Below are positions 9,555-19,359 of a DNA stretch of 64,000 nucleotides, piece after piece. The DNA lies in the NCBI RefSeq assembly GCF_002197815.1, contig NZ_NIUB01000002.1, positions 62,001-126,000 of the forward strand, read 5' to 3'. Position numbers and translations under genes: made by a program. Position 1 is the first letter of the stretch; the number at the start of each line of letters is the position of its first letter. The notes beneath the pieces are model-generated. The model had not been told where the DNA came from, made no database searches, and was given only the letters and a program-made list of their open reading frames with translations. This stretch comes from Pseudomonas oleovorans subsp. oleovorans. GTDB taxonomy: Bacteria; Pseudomonadota; Gammaproteobacteria; Pseudomonadales; Pseudomonadaceae.

Positions 9555-10364
9555 TCAGGTTTTCGATTGGCGCTCTGCCGGACGACGGGCGCCAGCCACC
9601 AGTTTGTCTACCAGCTTGGCCGCAGCGGCCATGCCGAAGCTGGCGGTGACCATCATCACCGCGCCGAAACCGCCCGCGCAGTCGAGCTTCACCCCTTCAC
9701 CGACGAAGCCCTTGGCCTGACAGACCGTGCCATCCGGCTTGGGGTAACGCAGTTGCTCGGTGGAGAACACGCAAGGGACGCTGTAGGTGCGGCCCGGCGT
9801 ACGCGAGAAGCCATAGTCGCGGCGCAACAGGCTGCGTACCTTGGCCGCCAGCGGGTCGTTGAAGGTCTTGTTCAGGTCGGTGACCTGAATCTGCGTCGGG
9901 TCGACCTGCCCGCCCGCGCCGCCGGTGGTGACGATCTGGATCTTGCGCCGCTTGCACCAGGCGATCAGCGCCGCCTTGGCCGGCACGCTGTCGATGCAGT
10001 CGATCACACCGTCGAGCTGTTCGGTGATGTACTCGGCCATGGTCTCGCGGGTAACGAAATCCGCCACCGCGTGCACCACGCAAGCCGGGTTGATGGCGCG
10101 GATGCGCGCGGCCATCTCGTCGACCTTGGCCTTGCCCACCGCGCCTTCGACGGCGTGCACCTGGCGATTGGTGTTGGTGATGCAGACATCGTCCAGGTCG
10201 AACAGGGAAATCTCGCCGACGCCCGAACGCGCCAGCGCCTCGGCCGCCCAGGAACCGACGCCGCCGATGCCGACTACCGCCACGTGCGCCGCTGCCAGTC
10301 GTTGATAGCCCTCCTGGCCGTAAAGCCGGGCTATGCCGCCGAATCGCTGATCGTCAGTACCCAT
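9555..10364 (-). CDS. tcdA: tRNA threonylcarbamoyladenosine dehydratase
   Basis: ThiF/MoeB/E1-like enzyme that cyclises t6A37 of tRNA using ATP. 269 residues from the ATG at 10364 (a GTG just upstream is also possible). The nucleotide-binding GIGGVGSWAAEALARSG and the adenylation stretch DLDDVCITNTNRQ are present, and the C-terminal half keeps a membrane-type hydrophobic helix. E. coli TcdA works with the CsdA/CsdE sulfur relay, and those genes are close by here, which supports both names. Confidence 0.93.
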   Translation of the reverse strand: MGTDDQRFGGIARLYGQEGYQRLAAAHVAVVGIGGVGSWAAEALARSGVGEISLFDLDDVCITNTNRQVHAVEGAVGKAKVDEMAARIRAINPACVVHAVADFVTRETMAEYITEQLDGVIDCIDSVPAKAALIAWCKRRKIQIVTTGGAGGQVDPTQIQVTDLNKTFNDPLAAKVRSLLRRDYGFSRTPGRTYSVPCVFSTEQLRYPKPDGTVCQAKGFVGEGVKLDCAGGFGAVMMVTASFGMAAAAKLVDKLVAGARRPAERQSKT

Positions 10365-10367
10365 CAC

Positions 10368-10730
10368 ACCCCCTGCAGGAAGGCGCGCATTATAGAGATA
10401 GCACCCTGCCCACCCAAGCCTGTCGAACAGGTCAGCCGTCGGCCTAATGCCAGTCAGTTAAGCGTCGACGTTGCCAATGCGTAGGAGCGGCGCCCCGCCG
10501 CGAACCAGGGCGATGCGCAATTGAAAAGCTTCGCCCCGGGGCGGAGCTCCTACGAAAGGCCGCTTTGGCAGCCTTATCTGATCGGCATTAGCCGTCGTCA
10601 AGCAGTACGCCGCATCCGGCGCTTCGCGCCACCTTCTCCCAGAGGGAGAAGGGCATCAAGGATGGCGTCGCTGCGCGACTTTCACGGTAATATGGCCAGC
10701 TTTCACGCCAGCCGCTGTACCGGAGCCGCC
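10368..10730. other. 363-bp gap between tcdA and dapE with one REP-like pair
   Basis: Divergent promoters for tcdA and dapE should lie here. The clear structure is a facing pair of REP-like units at 10481-10553 (gtaggagcggcgccccgccg ... cggggcggagctcctac). A further pair-like stretch, ccttctcccagagggagaagg, lies at 10631-10651. I see no open reading frame with family features. Confidence 0.6.
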
Positions 10731-11873
10731 ATGACCGCCCCCCTCACCCCGACCCTGGAACTCGCTTTCGACCTGATTCGCCGCCCGTCCGTGACCCCGG
10801 TCGACGAAGGTTGCCAGGAACTGATGATGCGTCGCCTGGCTGCCTGCGGCTTCGAGATCGAACGCATGCGCATCGAAGAGGTGGAGAACTTCTGGGCCAA
10901 ACGCGGTGGCGACGGCCCCGTGCTGTGCTTCGCCGGCCACACCGACGTGGTGCCCACCGGCCCGTTGGACGCCTGGCAATACCAGCCATTCGACGTGCGC
11001 GTCGATGAAGATGGCATGCTCTGCGGCCGTGGCGCAGCGGACATGAAGGGCAGCCTGGCGAGCATGATCATCGCCGTGGAGCGCTTCGTCGCCGATTACC
11101 CGCAGCACAAGGGCGCCATCAGCTTCCTCATCACCAGCGATGAAGAAGGCCCGGCCCAGCACGGCACCAAGGCAGTGGTCGAGCGCCTGCGCGAGCGCAA
11201 CGAGCGCCTGGACTGGTGCATCGTCGGCGAACCGTCGAGCACCACCCTGCTCGGCGACGTAGTCAAGAACGGCCGTCGTGGCTCCCTCGGCTGCACCCTG
11301 ACCGTGTACGGCAAGCAGGGCCACGTCGCCTACCCGCACCTGGCGAAGAACCCGATTCATCTCGCGGCCCCGGCGCTGGCCGAGCTGGCCGCCGAGCATT
11401 GGGATCACGGCAACGACTACTTCCCGCCGACCAGCTTCCAGGTCTCCAACCTCAACTCCGGCACTGGCGCGACCAACGTCATCCCCGGCGAACTGAAGGC
11501 GGTGTTCAACTTCCGCTTCTCCACCGAATCCACCGTCGAGGAGCTGCAGCAGCGCGTCACCACCATTCTCGACAAACACGGTCTGGACTACCACCTGGAG
11601 TGGGCGCTGTCCGGTCTGCCGTTCCTCACTCAGCCGGGCGAATTGCTCGACGCCGTGGCCGCCAGCATCAAGAACGTCACCGGTCGCGAGACCACGCCGT
11701 CCACCAGCGGCGGCACCTCCGACGGTCGCTTCATCGCCACCCTGGGCACTCAGGTGGTCGAGCTCGGCCCGGTCAACGCCACCATCCACCAGATCAACGA
11801 GCGCGTACTGGCCAGCGACCTCGATCTGCTCACCGAGATTTACTATCAGACGCTGGTAAAACTCCTCGCATGA
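10731..11873 (+). CDS. dapE: Succinyl-diaminopimelate desuccinylase
   Basis: Zinc aminoacylase of the M20 family that follows DapC in lysine/DAP synthesis. 380 residues from the ATG at 10731 ([20 protein letters not shown]); longer in-frame starts run through the upstream repeat and are not credible. Metal ligands are visible in [10 protein letters not shown] (His), GRGAADMKG (bridging Asp), SDEEGPA (catalytic Glu and Glu ligand) and the C-terminal [11 protein letters not shown] (His). The stop overlaps the next gene's ATG (ATGA). Confidence 0.96.
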   Translation: MTAPLTPTLELAFDLIRRPSVTPVDEGCQELMMRRLAACGFEIERMRIEEVENFWAKRGGDGPVLCFAGHTDVVPTGPLDAWQYQPFDVRVDEDGMLCGRGAADMKGSLASMIIAVERFVADYPQHKGAISFLITSDEEGPAQHGTKAVVERLRERNERLDWCIVGEPSSTTLLGDVVKNGRRGSLGCTLTVYGKQGHVAYPHLAKNPIHLAAPALAELAAEHWDHGNDYFPPTSFQVSNLNSGTGATNVIPGELKAVFNFRFSTESTVEELQQRVTTILDKHGLDYHLEWALSGLPFLTQPGELLDAVAASIKNVTGRETTPSTSGGTSDGRFIATLGTQVVELGPVNATIHQINERVLASDLDLLTEIYYQTLVKLLA

Positions 11874-12682
11874 GCCTGATCTGCCCCATCTGCCAGACGC
11901 CGCTGGAGCCGAGCGCCAGCGGCCTGGCCTGTGCAAACCGCCACAGCTTCGATCGCGCCCGGCAGGGTTACTACAACCTCCTGCCGGTGCAACACAAAAA
12001 CAGCCGCGCCCCCGGCGACAACGCCGCCATGGTCGAGGCCCGCCGGCGTTTTCTCGAGGGTGGCCACTACGCACCGCTGGCCGCACGCCTGGCCACACTG
12101 GCTGCCGACTACAAGCCGGCGCGCTGGCTGGATATCGGTTGTGGCGAGGGTTACTACACCGAACAGATCGCCCGTGGCCTGCCCGCCGCCGACGGTTATG
12201 CCCTGGATATCTCCCGCGAGGCGGTGAAACGCGCATGCAAACGTGCTGCGCAGCTGAGCTGGCTGGTGGCGAGCATGGCCCGTGTGCCATTGGCCGATGC
12301 CAGTTGCGACCTACTGGCCAGCGTCTTCAGCCCGCTCGACTGGGCCGAAGCCAAACGCCTGCTCGCACCCGGCGGCGGCCTGCTGCGCATGGGCCCAACC
12401 CGCGTGCACCTGATGGAACTGCGCCAGAAGCTGTACGACGAAGTACGCGACTACGACGACGAAAAGCACCTGGCGCTGATCCCTGCGGGTATGCACCTGG
12501 CCCACAGTGAGACGCTGCTGTTCCCGCTGCACCTGGCCGACACCCAGGCCCGCGCCGACCTGCTGGCCATGACGCCACACGGCTGGCGCGCCAGTGCCGA
12601 ACGCCGTGAAGCAGTGATCGCCGAGCCCTTCGAAGTTACCGTCGCCATCCGCTACGATTGGATCGTCAAAACTCAGGAATGA
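11870..12682 (+). CDS. rlmA: 23S rRNA (guanine) methyltransferase, RlmA-like
   Basis: 270 residues starting in the ATGA overlap with dapE, so it is translationally coupled to it. The N-terminus has the RlmA zinc site (CPICQTPL ... CANRHSFD), followed by the conserved [13 protein letters not shown]. The SAM pocket follows ([16 protein letters not shown]). RlmA methylates G745/G748 of 23S rRNA, and I call it RlmA-like by this zinc-plus-Rossmann layout. An exact substrate cannot be read from sequence alone. Confidence 0.88.
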   Translation: MSLICPICQTPLEPSASGLACANRHSFDRARQGYYNLLPVQHKNSRAPGDNAAMVEARRRFLEGGHYAPLAARLATLAADYKPARWLDIGCGEGYYTEQIARGLPAADGYALDISREAVKRACKRAAQLSWLVASMARVPLADASCDLLASVFSPLDWAEAKRLLAPGGGLLRMGPTRVHLMELRQKLYDEVRDYDDEKHLALIPAGMHLAHSETLLFPLHLADTQARADLLAMTPHGWRASAERREAVIAEPFEVTVAIRYDWIVKTQE

Positions 12683-12687
12683 ACCTA

Positions 12688-13059
12688 ATGCGCCAACCGG
12701 ACATCGAGATCTACCTCAAAGACGCCGAACGTGATGCCGTGGCGCAATGGCTGGGTGAAGCACTTGGCCCATGCAGCGACTGGCAGCAGAAAGGCCAGAC
12801 CTTCAAGTGCAAGGCCGGTGACGTGCCGGTGACCTGGTTGCCGAAAGCCGTGGGCAAATGGCACAGCCTGTACCTGGAAAGCGACGCCACGCCCTGGGCC
12901 GACGACCTGGCTTGCGCCCGCGCCGCCCATGCCGCGCTCGGCGTACAGATTCGCTGCGCACCCGGCACCTGGGTCGAGGATGAAAGCGACGAGCAAGCCG
13001 ACCGCTGGATCAAGGTCGACGCCGATGGTGAAACCGAAATCGTCTGGCGTACTGAATAA
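12688..13059 (+). CDS. Small conserved protein of unknown function
   Basis: 123 residues, acidic, no signal peptide or membrane segment. It has several tryptophans and cysteines (CSDWQQKGQTFKCKAGDVPV; DDLACARAAHAALG) and a C-terminal strand-like DGETEIVWRTE. I do not recognise the family beyond having seen similar genes in Pseudomonas. I chose the ATG at 12688, which has AGGA nine bases upstream; an ATG at 12679 overlapping the rlmA stop is possible. Its tight link to dapE-rlmA suggests one transcript. Confidence 0.75.
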   Translation: MRQPDIEIYLKDAERDAVAQWLGEALGPCSDWQQKGQTFKCKAGDVPVTWLPKAVGKWHSLYLESDATPWADDLACARAAHAALGVQIRCAPGTWVEDESDEQADRWIKVDADGETEIVWRTE

Positions 13060-13603
13060 AAGCGGCCGCTTGGCGGCCATCTGATGACCCTCTCCCGCTT
13101 GCGGGAGAGGGTGCCCGAAGGGCGGGAGAGGGTCAGGGGTCTCACGCTACGAGATTTTTGAATCGACAGCGAATCAGGACGACAAAGCTTCGCCCCGGGG
13201 CGGGGCTCCTACGCAAAGCTGCGTGGGGTGATTAGCTTCGCCCGTAGCCCAATGAAATCCGGGGATCAGCGCATTTTCCGGATTTCATCCGTACAGTGTT
13301 CTTCACCTTCGCGGCCCAAACAGACCACAAAGAACAAGGCCGATCATCGACGGTAATGCTGTTCACTTAAGCGACGGTCGGACGCGTTCAGTGCCCTCGC
13401 CCCTCTGGGGAGAGGGTTAGGGCGGGCCGCGTTCGGAGAGGTTGGAGCCAGCAGGCAGTTTCGCGGTGTTCTCGGCCCTCTCCCCCAGCCCCTCTCCCAT
13501 GAATGGGAGAGGGGAGCTACCCGCGAAACCCGCCCTACGAATACAGCGCCCACAAACAACAAGGCCCGTCATCGACGGGCCTTGTTGTATTTCGAGCTGG
13601 AGC
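13060..13603. other. 544-bp gene-free stretch packed with palindromes
   Basis: No gene is visible. It holds a run of hairpins: 13087-13112 (12-bp arms, tt loop), a REP-like unit 13185-13212, an atgaaatccgg/ccggatttcat pair (13252-13262 with 13278-13288), a loose one at 13392-13420, 13489-13514 (12-bp arms) and the cold-shock gene terminator 13557-13587. The sequence gaacaaggccgatcatcgacgg near 13331 looks like a decayed duplicate of that terminator. The region works as a buffer between two convergent transcripts. Confidence 0.7.
13557..13587 (-). terminator. Strong terminator hairpin of the cold-shock gene
   Basis: Perfect 14-bp arms (caacaaggcccgtc / gacgggccttgttg) around a 3-base loop, starting 17 bases past the stop of the minus-strand csp gene and followed on that strand by gttt-type bases. 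Its position and strength fit an intrinsic terminator, possibly useful in both directions. Confidence 0.8.
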
Positions 13604-13813
13604 TCAGACCGCGGAGACGTCTTCCGCCTGCAGGCCTTTCTGACCCTGGGTCACACCGAACTCGACCTTCTGGCCTTCGACCAGGGTGCGATGGCCGTCG
13701 CCACGAATGGCGCGGTAGTGAACGAATACGTCCGGGCCGCTTTCGCGCTGAATAAACCCGTAACCCTTGGAATCATTGAACCATTTGACGGTTCCCGTCT
13801 CACGATCTGCCAT
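13604..13813 (-). CDS. Cold-shock family RNA-binding protein
   Basis: 69 residues, a single cold-shock domain. RNP1 is KGYGFIQ and RNP2 is DVFVHY; the N-terminus is [21 protein letters not shown] ribosome site sits just upstream of the ATG at 13813; an in-frame extension to 13993 has no family match and is more likely the long 5' leader typical of csp genes. Whether it is cold-induced cannot be told. A strong hairpin terminator follows at 13557-13587. Confidence 0.93.
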   Translation of the reverse strand: MADRETGTVKWFNDSKGYGFIQRESGPDVFVHYRAIRGDGHRTLVEGQKVEFGVTQGQKGLQAEDVSAV

Positions 13814-14042
13814 TACCAACTTCTCCAAACTCGCTATGTTTTTATTGTCCCGAAGGCGCTTTGACGGCTCGGTAAAAACGCTCTTCTCAGCGTTCGCCAC
13901 CCCCGGCAATCGAGCATGGAGCAGGTCAAGCGATTCGCGTTCTTGCTGCAGTCGAAGGCCGAGTATAAAGCATGGATTGTGACTGAAAAGCACTTTTTCA
14001 AAACCGCCACGAACCCAGAAGATATGCGGGTTACAGCTCGTT

Positions 14043-15035
14043 TTATGGGCTTTTGACTAACAGATCGCGCAACTTCTTCGCCAGCCGCTGCACCTGATCA
14101 GGCTCCAGTCGATATGCCCAGTCACTGCGCGCACTCACCTCTGCGGCGTTGAAACCTTCACGCTCGCCAAGCACCAACCAATACTGCTCACCCTGCTTGT
14201 ACAACGCTCCTTCGAGCTTTTCCTCGGCAAAACCACTGAGGCTGAACTGCAGCACCGGCGCCTGCTTGAAACCTATCTGCGAAAGCGGCGCAGCATCAGC
14301 GAACTGCAGGTTGGAGAAGACCAGTGCGACACCATTGGCCGCACCCTCGAAGCTGAGTTTCTGCTCCTTGCGCAGCTCTGCGACAGCGAAGTTGTACTGC
14401 TGGGCATCGGCACGCGTCAGGGTAAGTTTCTCGCCATCGGCGTAACGCAGCTCAAGGCGCGCGATGCGCGTGAAGGGAATGTCGGTGACACGTCGATCCA
14501 GCCAGTCCAGCTCACGCGTCGGCACCTGCAACTGCTGATCGATCAGCCAGACCTGATTCTCGCCGGCACGACGCACCAGTTGCCCACTGCCTTGCTGAGA
14601 CGGATTACCCAAGCGCAGCCCCAGGTCGGGATGGCCGTCGAAGTGCAGCTTCAGACGCAGCGCCTGCTCATCAGCCGCCCCCTCCTCGGCCAGTCCCAAA
14701 CGAGCATGCCACTGCGGGTTGGCAGTCTTGGCCTCCTGCGTGCGCGCCTCACGCAATGCCCGCAGCAGTTCGGCCAGCGCTTGCGGCGCCGCCGGATAGT
14801 CGGCCTTCGCCGGCACCACCCAACCATCTTCACGCCGCTCGATGCGTACCGAGGGCTGCCCCGGCGCCTCGATCTCCAGCGCCTGCAGCGTATTCAGATA
14901 GCCCTGTTCGGCTGCCAGCCAGGGCGCCGACTCGACTTGCGCCGTGCTCTGCTGCTGGCCGCGCTGCACGGCCAGGTAACCCAGCACGCAAAGCAGCACG
15001 ATGATGATCAATGCGATCAGACCTTTACGTCCCAT
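14043..15035 (-). CDS. DUF4340 domain protein of ABC/gliding-type cluster
   Basis: 330 residues. An N-terminal membrane anchor ([18 protein letters not shown]) is followed by a large extracytoplasmic domain with the DUF4340 pattern ([39 protein letters not shown]). It is the last gene of a minus-strand set: ATPase, permease, GldG-like, DUF4340. These four occur together widely outside gliding bacteria. The cluster's substrate is not known, and the sequence gives no hint. Confidence 0.88.
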   Translation of the reverse strand: MGRKGLIALIIIVLLCVLGYLAVQRGQQQSTAQVESAPWLAAEQGYLNTLQALEIEAPGQPSVRIERREDGWVVPAKADYPAAPQALAELLRALREARTQEAKTANPQWHARLGLAEEGAADEQALRLKLHFDGHPDLGLRLGNPSQQGSGQLVRRAGENQVWLIDQQLQVPTRELDWLDRRVTDIPFTRIARLELRYADGEKLTLTRADAQQYNFAVAELRKEQKLSFEGAANGVALVFSNLQFADAAPLSQIGFKQAPVLQFSLSGFAEEKLEGALYKQGEQYWLVLGEREGFNAAEVSARSDWAYRLEPDQVQRLAKKLRDLLVKSP

Positions 15036-15133
15036 GATCTCCTCACAAGTGAATGACTATGCGCGTGGATATCGCGTTTTACATCCACCGCAGCGGTGGA
15101 TCGGTAAAGCGTGATCCACCCTACGCTCGGTTC

Positions 15134-15180
15134 GTGGGAGGGGCTTTAGCCGCGACTGTCGCCGCTGAAGCGCCTCCCAC
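15134..15180. repeat. Inverted repeat with gtgggag ends
   Basis: Outer arms gtgggaggggcttta and gaagcgcctcccac enclose ccgcgactgtcgccg in the gap between the GldG-like and DUF4340 genes. It is a relative of the 'gtaggagc' REP-like repeats. A second small palindrome (catccaccgcagcggtggat) lies just before it, near 15082-15101. Confidence 0.6.
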
Positions 15181-15192
15181 AGGTGCTAACCC

Positions 15193-17019
15193 TCACGTGC
15201 GACGACGGCGCCGCCACAACCACAGTGCCAACACGCCCAGGGTCAGCAGCGCCGGCACCAGAGCGATGTTGATGATCTTCAGCGTGCGGCCCAGCGCCTC
15301 GATATCGGCATTGAGCTGGTAGCGCACCTCACGCAGCTCCTTGCGAATCTCCAGCTTCTGCTGGATGAAGCGCTGCAACGCGCCCTGCTGCTCAGGCGTG
15401 AGCTCCAGGTTTGGATCGTCGCTTTGCTGTAGCGCCGCCAGTTGCTGCTCGGTTTCGGCCAGGCGTGCCTGCAGTGCCTGCTCCTTGTCACGGAAACGCT
15501 GTTCGGCGGCGCGCTGCAGCTCCTCGACCACCACGAACGGACGGCTGAAGCGACCACGCGAACGTACGCTGATCAGCGCCTCAGAGCCGGTCAGGTTGTC
15601 CAGCGCGTTGATGGTGAAGCTGCCGTTATCCGCCCAGGGTTGCGGCATGCGCTGGCCGAAGAAGTCCTGCACCTGCACCCACATGCGATCACTGAGGATG
15701 TCGGTATCGGCCACGGCGATGACGTTGATGTTATCTGCCTGCCTGAGACCGTCCTTGCGCCCCTCGATGCCATCGGGGAAGGCGCTCTGCGCCGGACCGT
15801 CGATACGCGCAGCGATGGTGTAGCGCTCGCCGGTCGGCTCCAGTTCGCGGATCAGCTCCTCGGGGTTGCTGAGCATGGCGAAGCGCTGGGCGTCGAAGGG
15901 CATGGCGTATTCGGAGCTTTGCATCAGCGGGGTAAAGCGCGTCTTCGCCCCTTCCAGCGGCTCGAGAATGCCGGCGGTGGCGACGGTGACGTTCTCCAGC
16001 CCAGCCGTGGCGATATCGGTCTGATCCAGCGCCTTGCGCGGCAGGCTCAGCCAGGCAGCGTGACGAACCGGACGCTGGCCCTGACCACGGTTGACCGACA
16101 TGGCGTAGGAGCCGTCACCGAGCACCTTGTCCGGCACCATGCGCAAGCCCCAGGCCTTGAACAGCGACTCGATATTCGACGCCCGGTCCACCGCCACTTC
16201 ACCCGGCATATCACCGGTGTCAGCCTCGGCATAGGGGTCAACGAACACCATCAGCTTGCCGCCGCGCAGCACGAACTGGTCGATAGCGTACAGGGTCTGC
16301 TCGGGCAGATTCTTCGGATGCACCAGCCACAGCACCGAGACGCTCTCGGGAATCTGGTCGACATCGCTCTGGAGCTGCTCGATCTGGAACAACTGGCGCA
16401 CCTGCTCCAGCACCATCCACGGCGGCGTCGGCTGCCGCGCCATCATGTCGAAGCCACCGGTCATCGGCAGCCCGGAGAGCACGCCAACCACCGGCAGCTC
16501 CGGCTTGGCCAGGGTCTGCACCAGGCGGCTCAGCTCGTACTCCAGATGCTCCTCCTGATCCAGGGCGAAGAACGGGATCACCTGGATGTTGTCCAGGCCG
16601 TTGGTGCCAGCCAGGCCGAAGTAGATCGAGTCACCGCCCTGCTGCAGCGGGATGCCCTGCAGACCGAACTGCGCGGCCTTGTCCTCGTCCTCGGAGAACG
16701 GCTCGGGGTCGATGATATGCAGGCGGATCTTGCCGCCGGCCTGGGCCTGGTAGGCCTTGAGCATCTCCTCCACGCGCTGGGCGTAGGTACGCAGCGCCGG
16801 CAGGTTCTTGGCCACCTTGTCCGAATAGAAGAAGTACAGGTTGATCGGCTCGTCCAGCTCGGCAAGGATCTGCTTGGTGCCGTCGGAGATGGTGTAGAGC
16901 TTCTGCTCGGTCAGGTCCAGGCGCGCACCGCCCAGGCCCAGGCCGGCCAGCAGGTTGAAGGCGAGAAAGGCCACCGCGATCAGCAGCAACCCGGCGCCGG
17001 AATAGATCAGCTTTTTCAT
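15193..17019 (-). CDS. GldG-like ABC-associated extracytoplasmic protein
   Basis: 608 residues. An N-terminal membrane helix (LIYSGAGLLLIAVAFLAFNL) is followed by LDLTEQKLYTISDGTKQIL, typical of the ABC_transp_aux (GldG) family. A long periplasmic part includes WLVHPKNLPEQTLYAIDQFV and FVDPYAEAD. A coiled-coil stretch rich in Glu/Gln (~residues 490-570) precedes a final membrane helix and an arginine-rich tail. It follows the permease gene by about 12 bp, so the set forms one operon. Confidence 0.88.
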   Translation of the reverse strand: MKKLIYSGAGLLLIAVAFLAFNLLAGLGLGGARLDLTEQKLYTISDGTKQILAELDEPINLYFFYSDKVAKNLPALRTYAQRVEEMLKAYQAQAGGKIRLHIIDPEPFSEDEDKAAQFGLQGIPLQQGGDSIYFGLAGTNGLDNIQVIPFFALDQEEHLEYELSRLVQTLAKPELPVVGVLSGLPMTGGFDMMARQPTPPWMVLEQVRQLFQIEQLQSDVDQIPESVSVLWLVHPKNLPEQTLYAIDQFVLRGGKLMVFVDPYAEADTGDMPGEVAVDRASNIESLFKAWGLRMVPDKVLGDGSYAMSVNRGQGQRPVRHAAWLSLPRKALDQTDIATAGLENVTVATAGILEPLEGAKTRFTPLMQSSEYAMPFDAQRFAMLSNPEELIRELEPTGERYTIAARIDGPAQSAFPDGIEGRKDGLRQADNINVIAVADTDILSDRMWVQVQDFFGQRMPQPWADNGSFTINALDNLTGSEALISVRSRGRFSRPFVVVEELQRAAEQRFRDKEQALQARLAETEQQLAALQQSDDPNLELTPEQQGALQRFIQQKLEIRKELREVRYQLNADIEALGRTLKIINIALVPALLTLGVLALWLWRRRRRT

Positions 17020-17031
17020 GGGCGCGTTCCT

Positions 17032-17763
17032 TCAGTCGGCTTTCTTCAGGTCGATGACCACAGCGGTGGCAGTCAGCCAGGCGGCGATCAGCGAGAGGAA
17101 ATACAGCAGGTCGCGCAGATCGATCACGCCCTTGCTGATGGCGTCGAAGCGCACCAGAAAGCTCAGCGAGGCGATGGCATCCACCAGCCACTGCGGCGCC
17201 CAGGCGAAGGCGTCGAGCACCATGGGGAAACCGCTGACGATGAACAGAAAGCAGGCGCTGACCGCAAGGATGAAGGCGATCACCTGATTCTTGCTCAGCG
17301 CCGACATGCACGAGCCGATGGCCAGATAGGCGCCGGCCAGCAGCCAGCTGCCGATATAGCCGGTGACGATGGCGCCGTTGTCCGGCTCGCCCAGGTAGTT
17401 GACCGTGATGATCATCGGGAAGGTCAGCAGCAACGCAATGCCGGCGAACACCCAGGCCGCCAGGAACTTGCCGGTGACCGCCTCGAAGCGGGTGATCGGC
17501 AGGGTCATCAGCAGCTCGATGGAGCCGGACTTGCGCTCCTCCGCCCACAGGCGCATGGCAATCGCCGGCACCAGGAACAGATAGAGCCAGGGGTGGAAAT
17601 TGAAGAAGGCCGAGAGATTGGCCTGGCCGCCTTCGAAGAAACCGCCCAGATAAAAGGTGAACACCCCGGACAGTACCAGGAAGATGACGATGAACACATA
17701 AGCCAGCGGCGTGGCGAAGTAGCTCGCCAGCTCACGCTTGAAGATCACGGGCAACTGGGTCAT
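17032..17763 (-). CDS. ABC-2 type permease (GldF-like)
   Basis: 243 residues with about six hydrophobic segments. It opens PVIFKRELASYFATPLAYVFIVIF and has the GSIELLMTLPITRFE stretch typical of ABC-2 permeases of the GldF/NatB kind. Its start codon overlaps the stop of the ATPase gene by four bases (ATGA), so the two are coupled. The partner ATPase and the GldG-like gene make a complete transporter unit of unknown cargo. Confidence 0.92.
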   Translation of the reverse strand: MTQLPVIFKRELASYFATPLAYVFIVIFLVLSGVFTFYLGGFFEGGQANLSAFFNFHPWLYLFLVPAIAMRLWAEERKSGSIELLMTLPITRFEAVTGKFLAAWVFAGIALLLTFPMIITVNYLGEPDNGAIVTGYIGSWLLAGAYLAIGSCMSALSKNQVIAFILAVSACFLFIVSGFPMVLDAFAWAPQWLVDAIASLSFLVRFDAISKGVIDLRDLLYFLSLIAAWLTATAVVIDLKKAD

Positions 17764-18683
17764 GGCTGCTCTCCCCGGGTCAGCGTGCGGAACACTTCAT
17801 CCAGGCGGCCGCGTTCCACGTTGAGTTCCTTAACCTTCCAGCCGCGTTCGGCAATCAGCGCATTGACCTGCGGGAAGATCACCTCACCCGGCTGCGCGAG
17901 CACGCTCAGGCTGTGCTCGCGGGCGTTCTCCTCGACACCGGCGACGCCCGGCAGCGCCGCGAGGGCAGCCTGATCCAGCGCTTCATCGGCCACCAGCGTC
18001 ACCGCCTGGTGATAGCGCGAGCGGCTTTCCAGCTCCAGCGGCGTACCATCGGCCAGCAAGCGGCCCTGAGCAATCACCACTGCGCGGGTACACAGCGCCG
18101 TGACTTCTTCGAGAATATGGGTGGAAATGATCACGATCTTGTCGCGGGCCAGCCCCTGAATGAGCTGGCGCACCTGATGCTTCTGGTTGGGGTCGAGGCC
18201 GTCGGTGGGCTCGTCGAGAATCAGCACGCGCGGATCATGCAGAATCGCCTGGGCCAGGCCGACGCGGCGCTTGAAGCCCTTGGACAGCGTCTCGATGCTC
18301 TGCTCCAGCACCTTTTCCAGCTCCACCTGCTCTACCGCGCGCTGCACGCGTTGCTTCTTCTCGGCGCCGCGAAAACCGCGCACCTCGGCGATAAATTCAA
18401 GAAAGCCACGCACCGTCATATCGCCATAGCAAGGCGCGCCTTCCGGCAGATAACCGATCTGCCGCTGGGCCTTGAGGGTCTGGGTTTGGATATCGCAACC
18501 GAGGATGCTCGCCGTACCGGAGGTCGGCGCGAGAAAGCCGGTGAGCATCTTCATGGTGGTGGATTTGCCGGCCCCATTGGGGCCGAGAAAGCCCAGCACT
18601 TCCCCTGGCTGGACCTGGAACGACAAGTCATCGACTGCCGTGTGCTGCGCAAAACGCTTGGTCAGGTTTCTTATATCGATCAT
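17760..18683 (-). CDS. ABC transporter ATP-binding protein (GldA-like)
   Basis: 307 residues, the first gene of the minus-strand set. Walker A GPNGAGKSTT, the signature region LSKGFKRRVGLAQAIL, Walker B VLILDEP and the switch histidine in IISTHILEEV are all in place. The last ~90 residues form the extra C-terminal domain common to GldA/NatA-type ATPases. Its upstream side (18684-18850) faces the accessory island, so its promoter lies next to the island edge. Confidence 0.95.
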   Translation of the reverse strand: MIDIRNLTKRFAQHTAVDDLSFQVQPGEVLGFLGPNGAGKSTTMKMLTGFLAPTSGTASILGCDIQTQTLKAQRQIGYLPEGAPCYGDMTVRGFLEFIAEVRGFRGAEKKQRVQRAVEQVELEKVLEQSIETLSKGFKRRVGLAQAILHDPRVLILDEPTDGLDPNQKHQVRQLIQGLARDKIVIISTHILEEVTALCTRAVVIAQGRLLADGTPLELESRSRYHQAVTLVADEALDQAALAALPGVAGVEENAREHSLSVLAQPGEVIFPQVNALIAERGWKVKELNVERGRLDEVFRTLTRGEQP

Positions 18684-18850
18684 GGCCTCTCACCGTCGCG
18701 AATGGCATTGCGCTCAGCGAAACCACCGCAAAAGCGCAGGCCGCAAGAACGCCGGGCGCGAAAAACCACCGGCCCGGACGTGGGCAAGACCGTAGCAAAA
18801 CTGAAAAGTTCAGTCAGCAGGCCGAAACAAGTAGTAAATGGAATATGTGC

Positions 18851-19308
18851 TCAGCGATCCAGAGGGCTCAACACCGCCAGGCCACCTCGGTTGAGCACAT
18901 GGGTGTAGATCATGGTGGTTTTCACGTCCGAGTGGCCGAGCAACTCCTGCACGGTGCGAATGTCCTGGCCTGCCTCCAGAAGATGCGTGGCAAAGGAATG
19001 ACGTAACGTGGCGTCGCATGCTTGATCAAGCCAGCACGCCGCGCCGCCTCACGCACCGCCCTCTGGATGGTTTTCTCATGCAGGTGATGGCGATAAATGC
19101 CGTGCCCGCGTGGCTCCTGAGAGCGATTGCCCGACGGGAAGACAAACTGCCATCCCCACTCCTTCGCCGCATTCGGATACTTGCGCGCCAGCGCGAACGG
19201 CAAATTAGCCTCGCCAAAGCCTTCGGCCAGATCGCCCTGATGAACGTGCTGCACCTTGTTCAAATGCTGCCGTAACGGCTCGACGACACGCATTGGCAAC
19301 ATGGTTAC
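18851..19308 (-). pseudogene. Integron-type tyrosine recombinase, 5'-truncated and frameshifted
   Basis: C-terminal half of an integron integrase (IntI family). Landmarks on the minus strand: VVEPLRQHLNKVQ, then the integron-specific region LARKYPNAAKEWGWQFVFPS, then [21 protein letters not shown]. The catalytic block [16 protein letters not shown] is split: about four bases (ACAC-like) are missing near 19005-19012. After that, in another frame, [20 protein letters not shown] continues to a stop at 18851. The N-terminal half is gone; similarity ends near 19308. This is a relic of a chromosomal integron, not a working integrase. Confidence 0.85.
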
Positions 19309-19359
19309 TGGTGCTGTGCCCGAAGTGCCTGCGTGATAACTGGACCCTCTACAAGGCAA

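Noticed and set aside
15442..17973. 843-codon open frame on the plus strand across the ABC cluster
   Set aside because: Antisense shadow of three well-supported minus-strand genes; His/Gln/Arg-rich composition with no domain.
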